From positions 1 through 28,103 of the IMG/VR virus record IMGVR_UViG_3300042505_000610: a DNA stretch of 28,103 nt. The stretch is one strand, 5' to 3'. The translations under genes and the position numbers were made by a program. Of this stretch, positions 13,696-22,500 are shown piece by piece. Position 1 is the stretch's first letter. Each line of letters starts with the position of its first letter. The notes under the pieces are model-generated. The model was not told the DNA's origin, did no database searches, and saw only the letters and a list, made by a program, of their open reading frames with translations. Origin of the DNA: a virus.

Positions 13696-14581
13696 ACGCA
13701 TTTTTGTGCGTCAGTCGGGTCTGAATGACATGATTATCTGTGCGGAACGCTCCCGCCTTCGGCAGGTGCTTCCGCAACTGGTTTCTGCCAGTGATGCCAC
13801 GATTATGGGTACAGCGGTCCATTACGGCATTGAGCAGATTCTCGGCGGTTCCACCCATGTGGAGGGGCGTGATGCTGCTTTGGAACATTTTGAGGTTCTC
13901 CGCAAGGAACCTTTTAAGCAGACCAACATTGACCCTGATTCGTATCACGATTCCATCGGGTCCATGATGGATGCTTTTGTGGGTGGGATTCTGCCTGAGG
14001 TGGAGTTGGGCGGTGCCATAGAATACCGATTCATGGCACCGCTGAATGTGCGTGTGGATGGTTACGAGGTCATCTTGGAGGGGACTATGGATTATGTGTC
14101 TCCCAGTGGGGTGATTTGGGATTGGAAAACCGCAACCCGCGCCTATAACGGCAAGGACAAGCAGTCCACCTCCATTCAGGCTTCCGTGTATGCTCATGCA
14201 GCGCATTACAACGGGAAGTCGCCGATGCCGACCGATTTCCGTTATGGGGTTATGGTTCGCCAAGCCTCCCCTAAGGCGCAGATTGTGTATCTGCGTCGTG
14301 ACTCATCCCATGTTGCGTGGTTGCGTGACACGGTTGAGTCTGCTGTTCGCTATGCCCTGAGGATGGGTTTGGACTATCCTTGGTTGCGTAACGACACTGG
14401 TGCCTTGTGTTCGGACAAGTGGTGTTCCCACTGGTCCGTATGCAAGGGTGCTAGACTCAGTCCTGAGGAACTGTCCATCCCTGCTGTCCCCGTTTCTGTC
14501 TCCGTTGACAGGGGAACAATTGGGGTGGTAAATTCTCAACCACAAACAACTGACCAAGAAAGGGCAGATTCCAATGGTTAA
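13673..14581 (+). CDS. Cas4/RecB-like Fe-S exonuclease, 302 aa
   Basis: This is a PD-(D/E)XK nuclease of the RecB/Cas4 type, probably a single-strand-producing exonuclease used in phage recombination or DNA end processing. The nuclease core shows GTAVHYGIE (46-54, H50), an acidic E near 117, GTMD (D140), the D-x-K pair WDWKT (D150, K152), and the QxxxY motif (Q169, Y173). Four cysteines, C23 at the N-terminus and C246, C251, C257 near the C-terminus, match the split 1+3 cluster that binds 4Fe-4S in Cas4 and AddB-type nucleases. AGGAG precedes the ATG. It overlaps the next gene by 8 nt. No Cas1, Cas2 or repeat array is nearby, so it is not part of CRISPR adaptation here. Confidence 0.9.
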   Translation: MRIDEQGKRIFVRQSGLNDMIICAERSRLRQVLPQLVSASDATIMGTAVHYGIEQILGGSTHVEGRDAALEHFEVLRKEPFKQTNIDPDSYHDSIGSMMDAFVGGILPEVELGGAIEYRFMAPLNVRVDGYEVILEGTMDYVSPSGVIWDWKTATRAYNGKDKQSTSIQASVYAHAAHYNGKSPMPTDFRYGVMVRQASPKAQIVYLRRDSSHVAWLRDTVESAVRYALRMGLDYPWLRNDTGALCSDKWCSHWSVCKGARLSPEELSIPAVPVSVSVDRGTIGVVNSQPQTTDQERADSNG

Positions 14582-15023
14582 CAAAGACCAAAGCATCATC
14601 ATGCAGGTCGCCGCAAAGATTGCGTGTGACCTCGTACCCAAGGGGGCTAGCGTTGACGAGAACATCGTTGCGTTTGACCATGCGTACTCCGCAGTGTGCG
14701 AAATCATCCTGACTTCTCAGGGTTTCACAATGCCTAGCGGTGATGCACCCGCCTCCACTGAGCAGGCAGATATCGCCAATCTTCAGCGTGTGTTCCCCGA
14801 GGCAACGCCGACCAATGAGCGTGTTTCCGATATGACGGGCTTTCAGGTCCGCATTAAGGGTCGCCAGCATGGTCCGATTCCGCAGTGGCTCGTTGACGAG
14901 TGCGCCAAGAAGGGCGTGACCGAAGTGTGGGACAACCGTGACGGTCTCGCGGCGAACCCGAAGCGTCCGTGGTTCAAGTCCACCACCACCAACGATGCGT
15001 TTTGGGAACCGAAGCGCAAGTAA
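14574..15023 (+). CDS. Conserved replication-associated protein, 149 aa
   Basis: The N-terminal 60 residues are helical. A long polar stretch follows, then a tightly packed C-terminal domain around residues 100-149 with GPIPQWLVDECAKKGVTEVWDNRDG and PKRPWFKS, ending in FWEPKRK. I recall this C-terminal pattern in phage proteins next to exonuclease or helicase genes. Its aromatic, basic character fits DNA binding, and in other phages a single-strand binding protein occupies this place, but no OB fold is obvious. It is joined to the exonuclease by an 8-nt overlap and lies 22 bases before the helicase gene. The assignment as replication-associated rests on position. Confidence 0.7.
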   Translation: MVNKDQSIIMQVAAKIACDLVPKGASVDENIVAFDHAYSAVCEIILTSQGFTMPSGDAPASTEQADIANLQRVFPEATPTNERVSDMTGFQVRIKGRQHGPIPQWLVDECAKKGVTEVWDNRDGLAANPKRPWFKSTTTNDAFWEPKRK

Positions 15024-15045
15024 TCCATAAAGAAAGAGAACCCAC

Positions 15046-16140
15046 ATGACTCAGTCATTTGCTGAGCGTTGGGAGGCACTAGGGCGTGGGGATAATCTCC
15101 CCACGCCCGATGTGTCTAACAGCGTAAAACAGCGTCACCATTATGAGCCGTTGGCGACAGCGGCAGACGATTTCGTGCATTGGGCGCAGAACCCAGCCGA
15201 ACGCATATACCTAGGCTTCCCCGATTTGGACAGTCAGATGCGGGGCATTGCCCCGTCTGAGATGTGCCTGATTAATGGTTATAGCCACAGTGGCAAGACG
15301 ATGTTCTTGTTGCAGATTCTGTTGGCTAACGCAGATAAGTCGGTCATATATTTCTGTCCTGACGAACCTCGCACATTGACGCTCATCAAGTTGGCGTGTC
15401 TGTTGCATGGGGTGGATGCGTCTGTGTTGGAGTCGCAGGTGGCGAACAACGATGCGAACGCTATCCAGTTGCTCAGGTCCACGGCTAACGAGTATTTCCC
15501 CAATCTTGCGGTGTTTGACCAAATGATGACCCTTAATGAGATGGAGCAAGCCTTGGATGAGGTGCGTGATATGTGGGGTCAGCCACACCTGATGGTGTTT
15601 GACTATTTGGAGTTGCTGAACGGCGGGGGCGAGGATGTCCCCTCCAAGGCGAACACGCTCAAGGCGTTCGGGAAGCGTCATAACATTCCGTTGCTGGTCC
15701 TGCATCAGTCCAGCCGTACCGCTGGTGCGGACGGCAAGAAGATGACCATCAGTTCGGGTGCGTATGGCGGTGAACAGCAGGCAACACACATTATAGGTGT
15801 GCGCCGTAAGCGGTTTGAGATTGAGGCTGCCATCCGTGAGATAGAGGAGCGGTTGGATACAGCCAAGAACGCGGAACGCCTGCTGGAGCGGCTGGATGCG
15901 TTGCGTTATGACCTGAGGATTCATCAAAACACTGTCACGGTGAACCTTGTTAAATGCAAGCGTCCATCCAGTCAGTTGCTTGACGATATTGATTTTGAGA
16001 TTGAGTTGGGGACTGGCAGGTTGACACGCCTACCTGATGGTGTTAAGCCGTGGCTGAATGACCAACCGCCTGCCGACTATTCTGTCGGCGAGCAGTTGAG
16101 CATGGACAACCTTTACCTAGACGAGGAGATATGGACATAA
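15046..16140 (+). CDS. DnaB-type replicative helicase, 364 aa
   Basis: This helicase has a RecA-fold motor of superfamily 4. It shows Walker A INGYSHSGKT at 76-85, the acidic motif FCPDEPRT at 103-110, Walker B LMVFD at 182-186, and the sensor LVLHQSSR at 217-224, followed by GGEQQATH. It lacks the long N-terminal primase-binding domain of bacterial DnaB and is shorter than usual (364 against about 450 residues), similar to compact phage helicases. The primase gene follows with a 10-nt overlap, so the two act as a separate-chain helicase-primase. A perfect inverted repeat at 15082-15108 (11-bp arms) lies near its start and could affect translation. Confidence 0.93.
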   Translation: MTQSFAERWEALGRGDNLPTPDVSNSVKQRHHYEPLATAADDFVHWAQNPAERIYLGFPDLDSQMRGIAPSEMCLINGYSHSGKTMFLLQILLANADKSVIYFCPDEPRTLTLIKLACLLHGVDASVLESQVANNDANAIQLLRSTANEYFPNLAVFDQMMTLNEMEQALDEVRDMWGQPHLMVFDYLELLNGGGEDVPSKANTLKAFGKRHNIPLLVLHQSSRTAGADGKKMTISSGAYGGEQQATHIIGVRRKRFEIEAAIREIEERLDTAKNAERLLERLDALRYDLRIHQNTVTVNLVKCKRPSSQLLDDIDFEIELGTGRLTRLPDGVKPWLNDQPPADYSVGEQLSMDNLYLDEEIWT

Positions 16141-17042
16141 AAGAAAGAGACGCGATTGATGACTTCATGCACCTGTTCCGTGGACGAGCCGATGCTTACG
16201 GCTCCGAGGAAGGCGGGTGTGTGCGTCAGCGTGTCACCCGTGAACTGTACGAGCGACACCTGCTCGGCTATGAACCCATCGGTATATATCCGATGGTTCC
16301 CCGCAAGTCCGACTGGTGGTGTGTATGGGGTTGCTCCGACATTGACATAGAGGACTACAATATGGCTGTCAGGTTGCGTGAAGCGTTGGCTGCGGGCGGT
16401 GTGACCGCCTACATTGAGCGTTCACGCTCCAAGGGCTACCATGTTTGGGTCTTTGCTCAAGAACCTGTCCTTGCTAAAGATATGAGACGAATGTTTCTAG
16501 CCGCGCATCAGGTTGCGGATATACCTGCCCGCGAGGTCAACCCAAAGCAGGAAACCTTGGACAGTTCAGCCAAGTTCGGCAATTATGTTCGCCTGCCGTA
16601 TGCCAACTCCCTGTATCAGTCATCCAAGCGCAAGATTCTCGCCAACCATGACACCTATGTGCCTATGGATGTGTTCGTGCGGGACGCACTGGCGAACCGC
16701 ACACCCAAGGATGTGATTGAGCGTCTCGCTGGCTACTACAAGCCCCCGACTCCATCCCACGCCTTCAACACTGACTATGTGCCGTGCGAATCGCTGGACG
16801 ATGCCAAGAAGAACCTGAGTCCTCTTGGCAAGGTCATATGGCGGGACGGACCCCTACAGGGTCGGGACCGCTCCTCCACCCTCGCCAAGTTGGGTCACGA
16901 GTGTGTCAGGTCGGGTCTCAACCCGTCTGAGACACGCATAATCCTTGTGGACGCTGACCGCCGTTGGGGCAAGTACCATATGCGGACAAACGGCGAACTG
17001 GAGATAGATAAACTCGTCTCACGGGTTTACATAACCACATAA
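16131..17042 (+). CDS. Archaeo-eukaryotic-type primase, 303 aa
   Basis: This primase makes RNA or DNA primers for replication. It has the motif order of the AEP/PrimPol superfamily. Motif I is WGCSDIDIED (catalytic D70 and D72). Motif II is SRSKGYHVWVF (H104). The EVNPKQ segment lies at 135-140, and GNYVRLPY at 150-157 matches the family's GN-x-LP signature. The C-terminal 80 residues, with RDGPLQGRDRSSTLAKLG and a helical tail, resemble PriCT-type accessory regions. It is not a DnaG-type primase: there is no zinc finger or TOPRIM. Its overlap with the helicase gene supports joint action. No DNA polymerase gene lies in the window. Confidence 0.87.
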   Translation: MDIKERDAIDDFMHLFRGRADAYGSEEGGCVRQRVTRELYERHLLGYEPIGIYPMVPRKSDWWCVWGCSDIDIEDYNMAVRLREALAAGGVTAYIERSRSKGYHVWVFAQEPVLAKDMRRMFLAAHQVADIPAREVNPKQETLDSSAKFGNYVRLPYANSLYQSSKRKILANHDTYVPMDVFVRDALANRTPKDVIERLAGYYKPPTPSHAFNTDYVPCESLDDAKKNLSPLGKVIWRDGPLQGRDRSSTLAKLGHECVRSGLNPSETRIILVDADRRWGKYHMRTNGELEIDKLVSRVYITT

Positions 17043-17057
17043 CCGACAGGAGAAACT

Positions 17058-17219
17058 ATGGACCCCCAGCCGCAGTCATTCATTGATTTCCAAATGGAAA
17101 TCATTGAACTGTATAGAACCATAGACCGTCTTGAGCATGAGATGGAAGTTTTGAAGATGAAACTTCACGAAGCACGGACAGAAAACGCCCGCCTATCTAG
17201 GGAGTTGGGCAATGCCTAG
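17058..17219 (+). CDS. Coiled-coil small protein, 53 aa
   Basis: Almost the whole product from residue 10 to 50 is one charged helix with heptad spacing of I, L and M (IIELYRTIDRLEHEMEVLKMK). It is likely to dimerise. ACAGGAG lies five bases upstream of the ATG. It overlaps the resolvase gene by 8 nt. Function is unknown; a small clamp or regulator of a replication enzyme is possible. Confidence 0.68.
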   Translation: MDPQPQSFIDFQMEIIELYRTIDRLEHEMEVLKMKLHEARTENARLSRELGNA

Positions 17220-17589
17220 TGTTAGGAAAAAGAAGAAGCACACCGTAACGATTGGTGGTCGCCCAACGCCCAAGGGTCGCCCACGGCTTGGTCGCCGTGG
17301 ACGGGTGTTCACCCCCGAGAAAACCTTGATAGCGGAAGCAGCCATCAGGGAAACTTGGGATGGACCGTTATGGGAAGGACCAGTGTGGATTGAGGTGTGT
17401 TTCTATCCTGACCACACAACCGTGACGGTGGGCGAGTCAGCCGACCAGCCCGTGTGCAAGTTGCGCGGGGACATTGACAACTATGTGAAAACCCTGATGG
17501 ATGGGCTTAACGGTGTCGCATGGTTGGATGACAAACAGGTTTACAAAGTAGTCGCATACAAGGCGAACAACGAGGAGGAAATAGCATAA
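17212..17589 (+). CDS. rusA: RusA-family Holliday junction resolvase, 125 aa
   Basis: RusA enzymes cut four-way DNA junctions with metal ions and resolve branched DNA before packaging. The length is typical. The N-terminal segment PTPKGRPR (18-25) and VFTPEKT (32-38) are family signatures, and the catalytic region GDIDNYVKTLMDGLNG (86-101) carries D87, D89 and K93. DD at 106-107 completes the acidic set. It overlaps the preceding coiled-coil gene by 8 nt and its stop overlaps the next start (TAATG). A hairpin CCACGGC/GCCGTGG lies near its beginning. Confidence 0.92.
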   Translation: MPSVRKKKKHTVTIGGRPTPKGRPRLGRRGRVFTPEKTLIAEAAIRETWDGPLWEGPVWIEVCFYPDHTTVTVGESADQPVCKLRGDIDNYVKTLMDGLNGVAWLDDKQVYKVVAYKANNEEEIA

Positions 17590-17720
17590 TGAACACCATA
17601 ATGGTTTTGGTCTGGGGAAGTCTGGGCGTTCTCGGCTGGGTGAAGTACCTGATTGCGGAGGACCGTGTGTACCGTCTGGAGCGTATTCTGCGTGACCACA
17701 AGCGCAAGGCGGGTGGGTAA
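17589..17720 (+). CDS. Small single-span membrane protein, 43 aa
   Basis: Residues 3-21 form one hydrophobic helix (TIMVLVWGSLGVLGWVKYL), followed by a basic and charged tail with 11 K/R residues (RVYRLERILRDHKRKAGG). The topology is therefore N-out or a tail facing the cytoplasm. Its start overlaps the resolvase stop. It may anchor replication or nuclease proteins to the membrane, but that is inference. The next gene's GTG follows one base after its stop. Confidence 0.65.
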   Translation: MNTIMVLVWGSLGVLGWVKYLIAEDRVYRLERILRDHKRKAGG

Positions 17721-17721
17721 T

Positions 17722-18207
17722 GTGGGCAAGTTCTCCGATTATGACCTCCCTAGACGAAAGTTTGATTTCTTTGAGGACCTGAAGTATGGCAAAAAGGGTG
17801 AAGAACTGGTTGCTGGATTTTTGGATTCGCTTAGTGCTGGAGCATTTGAGGTTAAGACCGACCGATATCGCAACGGACGGATGGTCTTTGAGATTGAGCA
17901 TAACCCCCGTAAACGCAAGGACGAAAACGGAAAAGCCGTTTGGGAACCATCAGGACTCAGCGTAACCAAGGCTGCATGGTGGGTGTATGTTTATACACTC
18001 AACGGTTCGGAAGGCGCGTTCCTGATTGTGTCCGTGCCACGAATCAAACGCTACTTGGACATCAACAAGGACCGCTTTAATCGTTCCACGATGAAAGACT
18101 TTGCTAGGGGAAGTTCCAATCCGTCCCGAGGGTTCCTGCTGGAACCCGAGGATGTTATGGACCTGCTGACGAACGCTGCCTACGATGAAGTACGAACCGA
18201 AGCATAA
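17722..18207 (+). CDS. PD-(D/E)XK-type nuclease-like protein, 161 aa (GTG start)
   Basis: The core reads like a compact restriction-endonuclease fold. KYGKKGEELVAGFL (21-34) contains the first acidic residue E28, followed by AFEVKTDRYRNG (41-52) with the E-x-K pair E43 and K45, then VFEIEHN (55-61). PSGLSVTKAAWWVYV (76-90) is a phrase recurring in small phage nucleases of this group. It probably processes phage DNA ends or branches. GTG 17722 is chosen because AAGGCGGG stands eight bases upstream and the previous gene stops just before; an in-frame ATG at 17653 is inside that gene. It overlaps the next gene by 23 nt. Confidence 0.8.
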   Translation: MGKFSDYDLPRRKFDFFEDLKYGKKGEELVAGFLDSLSAGAFEVKTDRYRNGRMVFEIEHNPRKRKDENGKAVWEPSGLSVTKAAWWVYVYTLNGSEGAFLIVSVPRIKRYLDINKDRFNRSTMKDFARGSSNPSRGFLLEPEDVMDLLTNAAYDEVRTEA

Positions 18208-18517
18208 CAAGAAACCCGAGTCGTTTATGGAGGCAATGATGCTTCCATTTGTGTACGACTTGGATGACGAGAGAGACCGTTGGGAAATCATTGACATCGT
18301 CCAGCAGGTGGTCGCCTCACTCAGTGAGGACGACCAAATTTGTCTGAATGGTGTGTTCGGAACCGAACGGGAGACATACGAAGAATTGTCTGCTACACTG
18401 GGTGTGAAAGCGAAGTCTCACGCATGGTCAAAGACGCAGAAAGCGTTGGCGAACCTGAAGAAAGCCTTGCTGGACAACCCCCGATTCATGGAGTTAACAA
18501 ATGGGTATTCAGGATAA
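18185..18517 (+). CDS. Sigma-region-4-like protein, 110 aa
   Basis: The C-terminal part (about 63-95, TYEELSATLGVKAKSHAWSKTQKALANLKKAL) has the layout of a sigma-70 region 4 helix-turn-helix. The first helix recognises a cognate surface and the basic second helix would read DNA. The N-terminal half is acidic and helical (DLDDERDRWEIIDIVQQVVASL). There is no region 2, so it cannot act as a full sigma factor; it may redirect host RNA polymerase or act as an anti-sigma-like regulator. It could help read late promoters lacking a good -35, such as the leftward one at 5936. That link is speculative. Confidence 0.72.
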   Translation: MKYEPKHNKKPESFMEAMMLPFVYDLDDERDRWEIIDIVQQVVASLSEDDQICLNGVFGTERETYEELSATLGVKAKSHAWSKTQKALANLKKALLDNPRFMELTNGYSG

Positions 18518-18746
18518 ACCATTCACACCCGATGTGCAGGCTTCATATCTGCTCGCTATTGCAGTGTTGCTGGACATTCTGCATCCCGAGAAAAACATTT
18601 TGGAACTATTAACTACTATTGCGGAAGGAATTTATGACGATGTCATCACCTCAGGTGGACCTAAAGAAACTGAGGGAGACGCTAGAAATGCTGGCGGAGG
18701 AAGCGAAACAACTACGGATACCGATGGTCAGACAGAGAATGATTGA
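18501..18746 (+). CDS. Acidic protein of unknown function, 81 aa
   Basis: Residues about 10-48 form a hydrophobic-amphipathic helical region (VQASYLLAIAVLLDILHP, then NILELLTTIAEGIYDDVI). The last 32 residues are a disordered, acidic tail rich in G, E, D and T. The tail region (113 nt) also codes in another frame for the next gene. It overlaps the sigma-like gene by 17 nt. Either the tail is real or the gene is longer than the functional part; I cannot decide. Confidence 0.55.
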   Translation: MGIQDKPFTPDVQASYLLAIAVLLDILHPEKNILELLTTIAEGIYDDVITSGGPKETEGDARNAGGGSETTTDTDGQTEND

Positions 18747-18789
18747 CGACTTTAAGGTCGTCATTGATGCGATTGAGAAACAGCGATGA
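18634..18789 (+). CDS. Small amphipathic helical protein, 51 aa
   Basis: The product is one long charged helix (DLKKLRETLEMLAEEAKQLRIP, then RQRMIDDFKVVIDAIEKQR). GGAAGGAA lies about five bases before the ATG, a better ribosome site than that of the overlapping 81-residue gene. It overlaps that gene by 113 nt in a different frame and the next gene by ATGA. An alternative start is two codons downstream. Confidence 0.6.
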   Translation: MTMSSPQVDLKKLRETLEMLAEEAKQLRIPMVRQRMIDDFKVVIDAIEKQR

Positions 18790-18929
18790 AAAGCACACCC
18801 GAAATTGAGACGGCATTTTGGAAAGAGGAAGCCGACAAATGGAAGAACCTCGCCATGAGACTTCTCGGAGAACACGCCCCCAAGAAACTATATCCTGACG
18901 AAAAGAGAGATGATGAGCAATCCGTTTGA
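18786..18929 (+). CDS. Small helical protein, 47 aa
   Basis: The product is mostly one amphipathic helix (EIETAFWKEEADKWKNLAMRLLGE) with a lysine-rich, then acidic end. It starts within the stop of the preceding gene (ATGA) and overlaps the following gene by 20 nt. No motif is recognised; the dense packing argues for expression. Confidence 0.58.
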   Translation: MKSTPEIETAFWKEEADKWKNLAMRLLGEHAPKKLYPDEKRDDEQSV

Positions 18930-19149
18930 CCCTGAGGACATCAGGGAAATTGAGGAAGCATTCGCCCGCGTGGACGGCGAAGTCAACGGCTACAGGGTGG
19001 AGTTCATCCTAAGCAAAGAGGCTGCGCTGGACATGATTAAGGAATGGGAACTCGCGATGCTGGCAGACCGCACAGCAGCCAGTATGTGCTGGTCCCGTTA
19101 CGGCTATATAATCGGTGAGATTATTTCGGCGGTTGAAGAATTCGGCTGA
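18910..19149 (+). CDS. Small protein of unknown function, 79 aa
   Basis: This is the last gene of the rightward operon. Residues 5-50 are acidic and helical (DPEDIREIEEAFARVDGEVNGY, then SKEAALDMIKEWELAMLADR). The C-terminus is more hydrophobic (WSRYGYIIGEIISAVEEF). Two consecutive ATGs start the frame; the second (18913) may be used because the purine-rich stretch AAAGAGAG ends just before the first. The stop lies 29 bases inside the convergent lysin gene, so the two transcripts overlap at their ends. Function is unknown. Confidence 0.68.
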   Translation: MMSNPFDPEDIREIEEAFARVDGEVNGYRVEFILSKEAALDMIKEWELAMLADRTAASMCWSRYGYIIGEIISAVEEFG

Positions 19150-19591
19150 GCGGGTCAGACCCGTCAGCCCAAGCGGTCTTGGTGGTCTCAATATGCAACC
19201 ACTTTGCCCACGCTTCACCCATGCCCCAACCATCAGGGTTACCCTTGCGCCAACCCTTGGTGGGGGTCCACACAGAGTTGCCAACATAATCCACAATCAT
19301 CTGCACACCCCACTCCTTTGAGTGGTTCACCAGTTCCTTCATCGCGTTCTTTGCTGCCACCCGTGTGTCATAACGCCAGTCAAGTGCGGCACCAAACGAA
19401 TGGCTACTAACCTTGTCGTTGCCACGCTGGTTTCTTTTGGCGAGAATACCGACACTTTGCCCACCGTGACGCTTCACCAAATAATCCTTGATAGCCACCA
19501 AGTTCGGACTAGCCTTGCGGAACCGTAGGCGGTCAGCCGCACGGTTCGCCTGCCAATCATAATACTCCGTCTTGTTAATCGCCACCTTCAA
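19121..19591 (-). CDS. M15-type peptidase endolysin, 156 aa
   Basis: This enzyme probably cuts peptide bonds in host peptidoglycan for lysis. The zinc site has the order typical of the M15 (VanY/endolysin) family: SSHSFGAALDWR (H64, D71) and WLHIE (H133). No separate cell-wall-binding domain or signal peptide is present, so export would need a holin. None is adjacent, although small membrane proteins are encoded at 6078, 10729 and 17589. Its start overlaps the end of the 1746-residue virion gene by 17 nt. An alternative is a virion-associated peptidase, given its place behind virion genes. The peptide specificity cannot be told. Confidence 0.85.
   Translation of the reverse strand: MKVAINKTEYYDWQANRAADRLRFRKASPNLVAIKDYLVKRHGGQSVGILAKRNQRGNDKVSSHSFGAALDWRYDTRVAAKNAMKELVNHSKEWGVQMIVDYVGNSVWTPTKGWRKGNPDGWGMGEAWAKWLHIETTKTAWADGSDPLSRILQPPK
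19144..19169 (+). terminator. Candidate terminator hairpin between convergent operons
   Basis: GGCTGA, one bulged G, CGGGT, loop CAG, ACCCG, TCAGCC: an 11-bp stem with a single bulge that includes the stop of the rightward operon and lies inside the 3' end of the lysin gene. No T-tract follows on either strand, so termination efficiency is uncertain. Confidence 0.45.
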
Positions 19592-22500
19592 TCACACCCC
19601 TTCTAGCCAAATCCTTAAGGAAGTCTTTGATTTGGAACTGTCGGTTAATTGCCTCACCACGCTGCTGGCGTGTACCGACCTCACGGACGGGGACACCAAG
19701 CCATGACAGACGACTCGTGTTTGCCCGCTCCGCATAGGTGTCCTTGCCGCCCAGAACACCGCCAGACAGTCGTTGCGCCTGCCCCAGCGGGGGCAACAAA
19801 CTGGCAATAGCATAACTGACACGGGGGTTTACCTCAACCTCACCATCGGCGTTACGGCGACCAAACGCATCAATACCACCAATAGCACCAAGGTTCGCTA
19901 TGAGGCTGTCAACACCTCTAGCCTCGTTGAACTTGTCGGTAAACGGAATATCCATAGCCAACTGCTTATCTGCCAGCAACTCAATCGGCACCTTGATAAG
20001 AGGGTTAGCCTGACCGATAAGACGCTTCGGGTCCAACAGTCCAGCCGCAGTAGACGCAAGCCTGTTTTGCGGAAGGTCAGGGGCAAGCACGGTGTTCCCA
20101 CCCAGTCCGATAGGTCCAACCTCGGCAAGCCACTTCGGCATCATAATGTCCTCTGACACTGGATGTCGCTGCCTGATTTGTTCGTACACCGAATAGGTGC
20201 TGGGGCGAAGCAACTGTTCGGTCATCTGCAAAGGAATGTTCCTTGTGGTCCAAACCCAAAACGGAACGAAGTACCGTTTTGTGGTTTCATCCAACGCCGA
20301 CAGGTCGCTATAATCAAAGTGGTATCGGCTGATGCGGTAAACCGCATCATCATATGAGCCACCATTCCTGAGGGTATCCAACGCCATAGGCAGACGGACC
20401 GAGTCCTCCACAAAAGTATTAGCCTTGCCGAACGCTCGGGTAACCTTGTTGTTGATAATTTTCTCGGTAAACCCACGAACTGTTGGTGCCATAAAGTCGT
20501 CCGAAATGCCACGACCTGTTGCGTGGACAGCACGGAGAGCCTTCTCATACAATGCCCGCTCGGCGGCATCCGTAATGCCCAACTCGTCCAGCCACCTGTT
20601 CGGACCGTACTTGTGATAGGCGGTCGCGGCACGAATGCCGCGCCCCATCTCCTCAAAACTGACACCAGCAACCGTGTTCATAAAGGTTGCGCTGATAGCG
20701 TTACGAACAGAGAACCCTAGGCTCATCGTTGCGTAAATCTTGAAGGCGTTCTGATAGTCAATCATTGCCCTCTGCCAAGCACTGCGGGTTGCAAGGTTCT
20801 TCAGTTTCTTCACATTCGGAAGCAACTTCTCCGCCATGTCGGGCGGCATCTGAATACCCATATTCTCAATCTTGACCCATCCGTCAACAATGTCATCCAC
20901 CGCCAACGGCAACAGGTCACCAGCACGGGCAGAGTTCACCAAACCCTCGGACACCTGCTGGTACGCCTCATAATACGCCAACTGTGCCTCATCCGCGTGC
21001 AACTGGGTAAACACCGCTTCTAGCGCACGATGCTCACGGGTGCCACCCAACGCCTTGATGGACTCCATCCTGCGGAGAACCAAATCAGACCACAGCCGCG
21101 TGTCTGATGCGGGCGCACCACGCGGAGGTTCCATAGCCAGCAGGGTGCGGAAATCATCCAACTCCTGACGCAGGTAAGCACCAGTCTTGTCGTCCCACCG
21201 CTCCAAAACCTTCTTCTGATTAAACAGGGTGGCAAGACGCTCACGCTGACCCTGAAGCCTGTCCTCAATCTTGGAGGTCGCATTGCCCTGCATACGGGCA
21301 ATCTGCGCCTCCTTGGCGGCAATCTTGCTATTAAGACTAGCCTCGCGTTTGTTCAGAATATCCAACGCCCGTTCACGGGTCACCTTCTGCTGGCGACCCC
21401 CAACCGTAATCGTAAGAGTCCCCGACTGCTCCCAGTCTGTCCACGCCTTCTGTGCCGCTTTCATGCGCCTAGTGCCAGCCCCCTTCAGGGCGGCAGCCTG
21501 ACGGGTGGCTGGCTTCAACTCGTCACTAAGAATTTGACGCTGAAGATTCGTAGTCTGAGCATCCATACTAGCCTCAGTGACGGTAGCCAGTTTCTCGCTG
21601 GAGTTAAGCGCAGCGGTATGGTAATCGTCATCCATAATGGCGCGGACAAACTCGTTATCCTTTGTGAACTGCACGGGGGAACTGGTCCGCCCAGTAAGGT
21701 TGTCGGGAGAATACTGTTTGGCGTATGACCAGTTTTCGGGGACAATCAGCGAATAGGCTCCTTCAGCCATCGGATTGTTTTCCCCCATAACGACACGGCT
21801 GGGAATAAGAATGGGTTTGGTGGCAGACTGCTCAGCCATATAACCCAGAATGTCATCCACCATCTGGGCGGCAACCAAATCCGAACTTTCAAGCCCCGCA
21901 ACAGCGGCAACATCGTTAAGCAGTTCCCTAAGAACAGACATTGACTGCTCAAGGAACTCGTCCGTCACAACACCAAGTTCATGCTGGGATGCCTGCATCG
22001 TTCCGACAAACCCGATAAGTTCCGAAAGTTCGGGATATATTTCGTCAAACATTTCGTCAAGGTAACCCTCGTTGACTGTATCTTCCCACGCCTGAGTCCA
22101 CACGGGGCTGTCCAGCCCAGCACGGTCCATCGCCAAACCTATTGCCTCACCGATACCGCCGTCCGAATCCCAAAACTCATAAAACTTTTCGGGTTCCCTC
22201 ATGTCGTGAACATTGTCAAGGGTGGGGGCGTGAACGGCAACGGACCGTTCATCGCCCATAAACGCAGCCCGTGCAGCCGCCATCTCATCCGTGGTCATGC
22301 CTTCGCCGCCAGCAACAATCGGGCGGGTACTCAAAACACGGTAAGGAGGACCTTGAGTGTTGGGGTCAAACGGGCGTTCCGTCAAGTCATCCCAAACACC
22401 GTACACCAAACCGTCATCAGCATAATCAGCCTCAACAATTACACGACCCAAAACCTCGTGACCCTCAATATCTTGAATCAACTGCTTCTCAACCTGAAGC

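Noticed and set aside
13673-14581. CRISPR adaptation nuclease
   Set aside because: The Cas4-like protein has no Cas1, Cas2 or repeat array nearby and stands with helicase, primase and RusA, so a phage recombination role is simpler.
17653-17721. Extended N-terminus of the PD-(D/E)XK nuclease from ATG 17653
   Set aside because: The extra 23 codons lie inside the small membrane-protein gene and are cysteine- and arginine-rich; GTG 17722 has a proper ribosome site.
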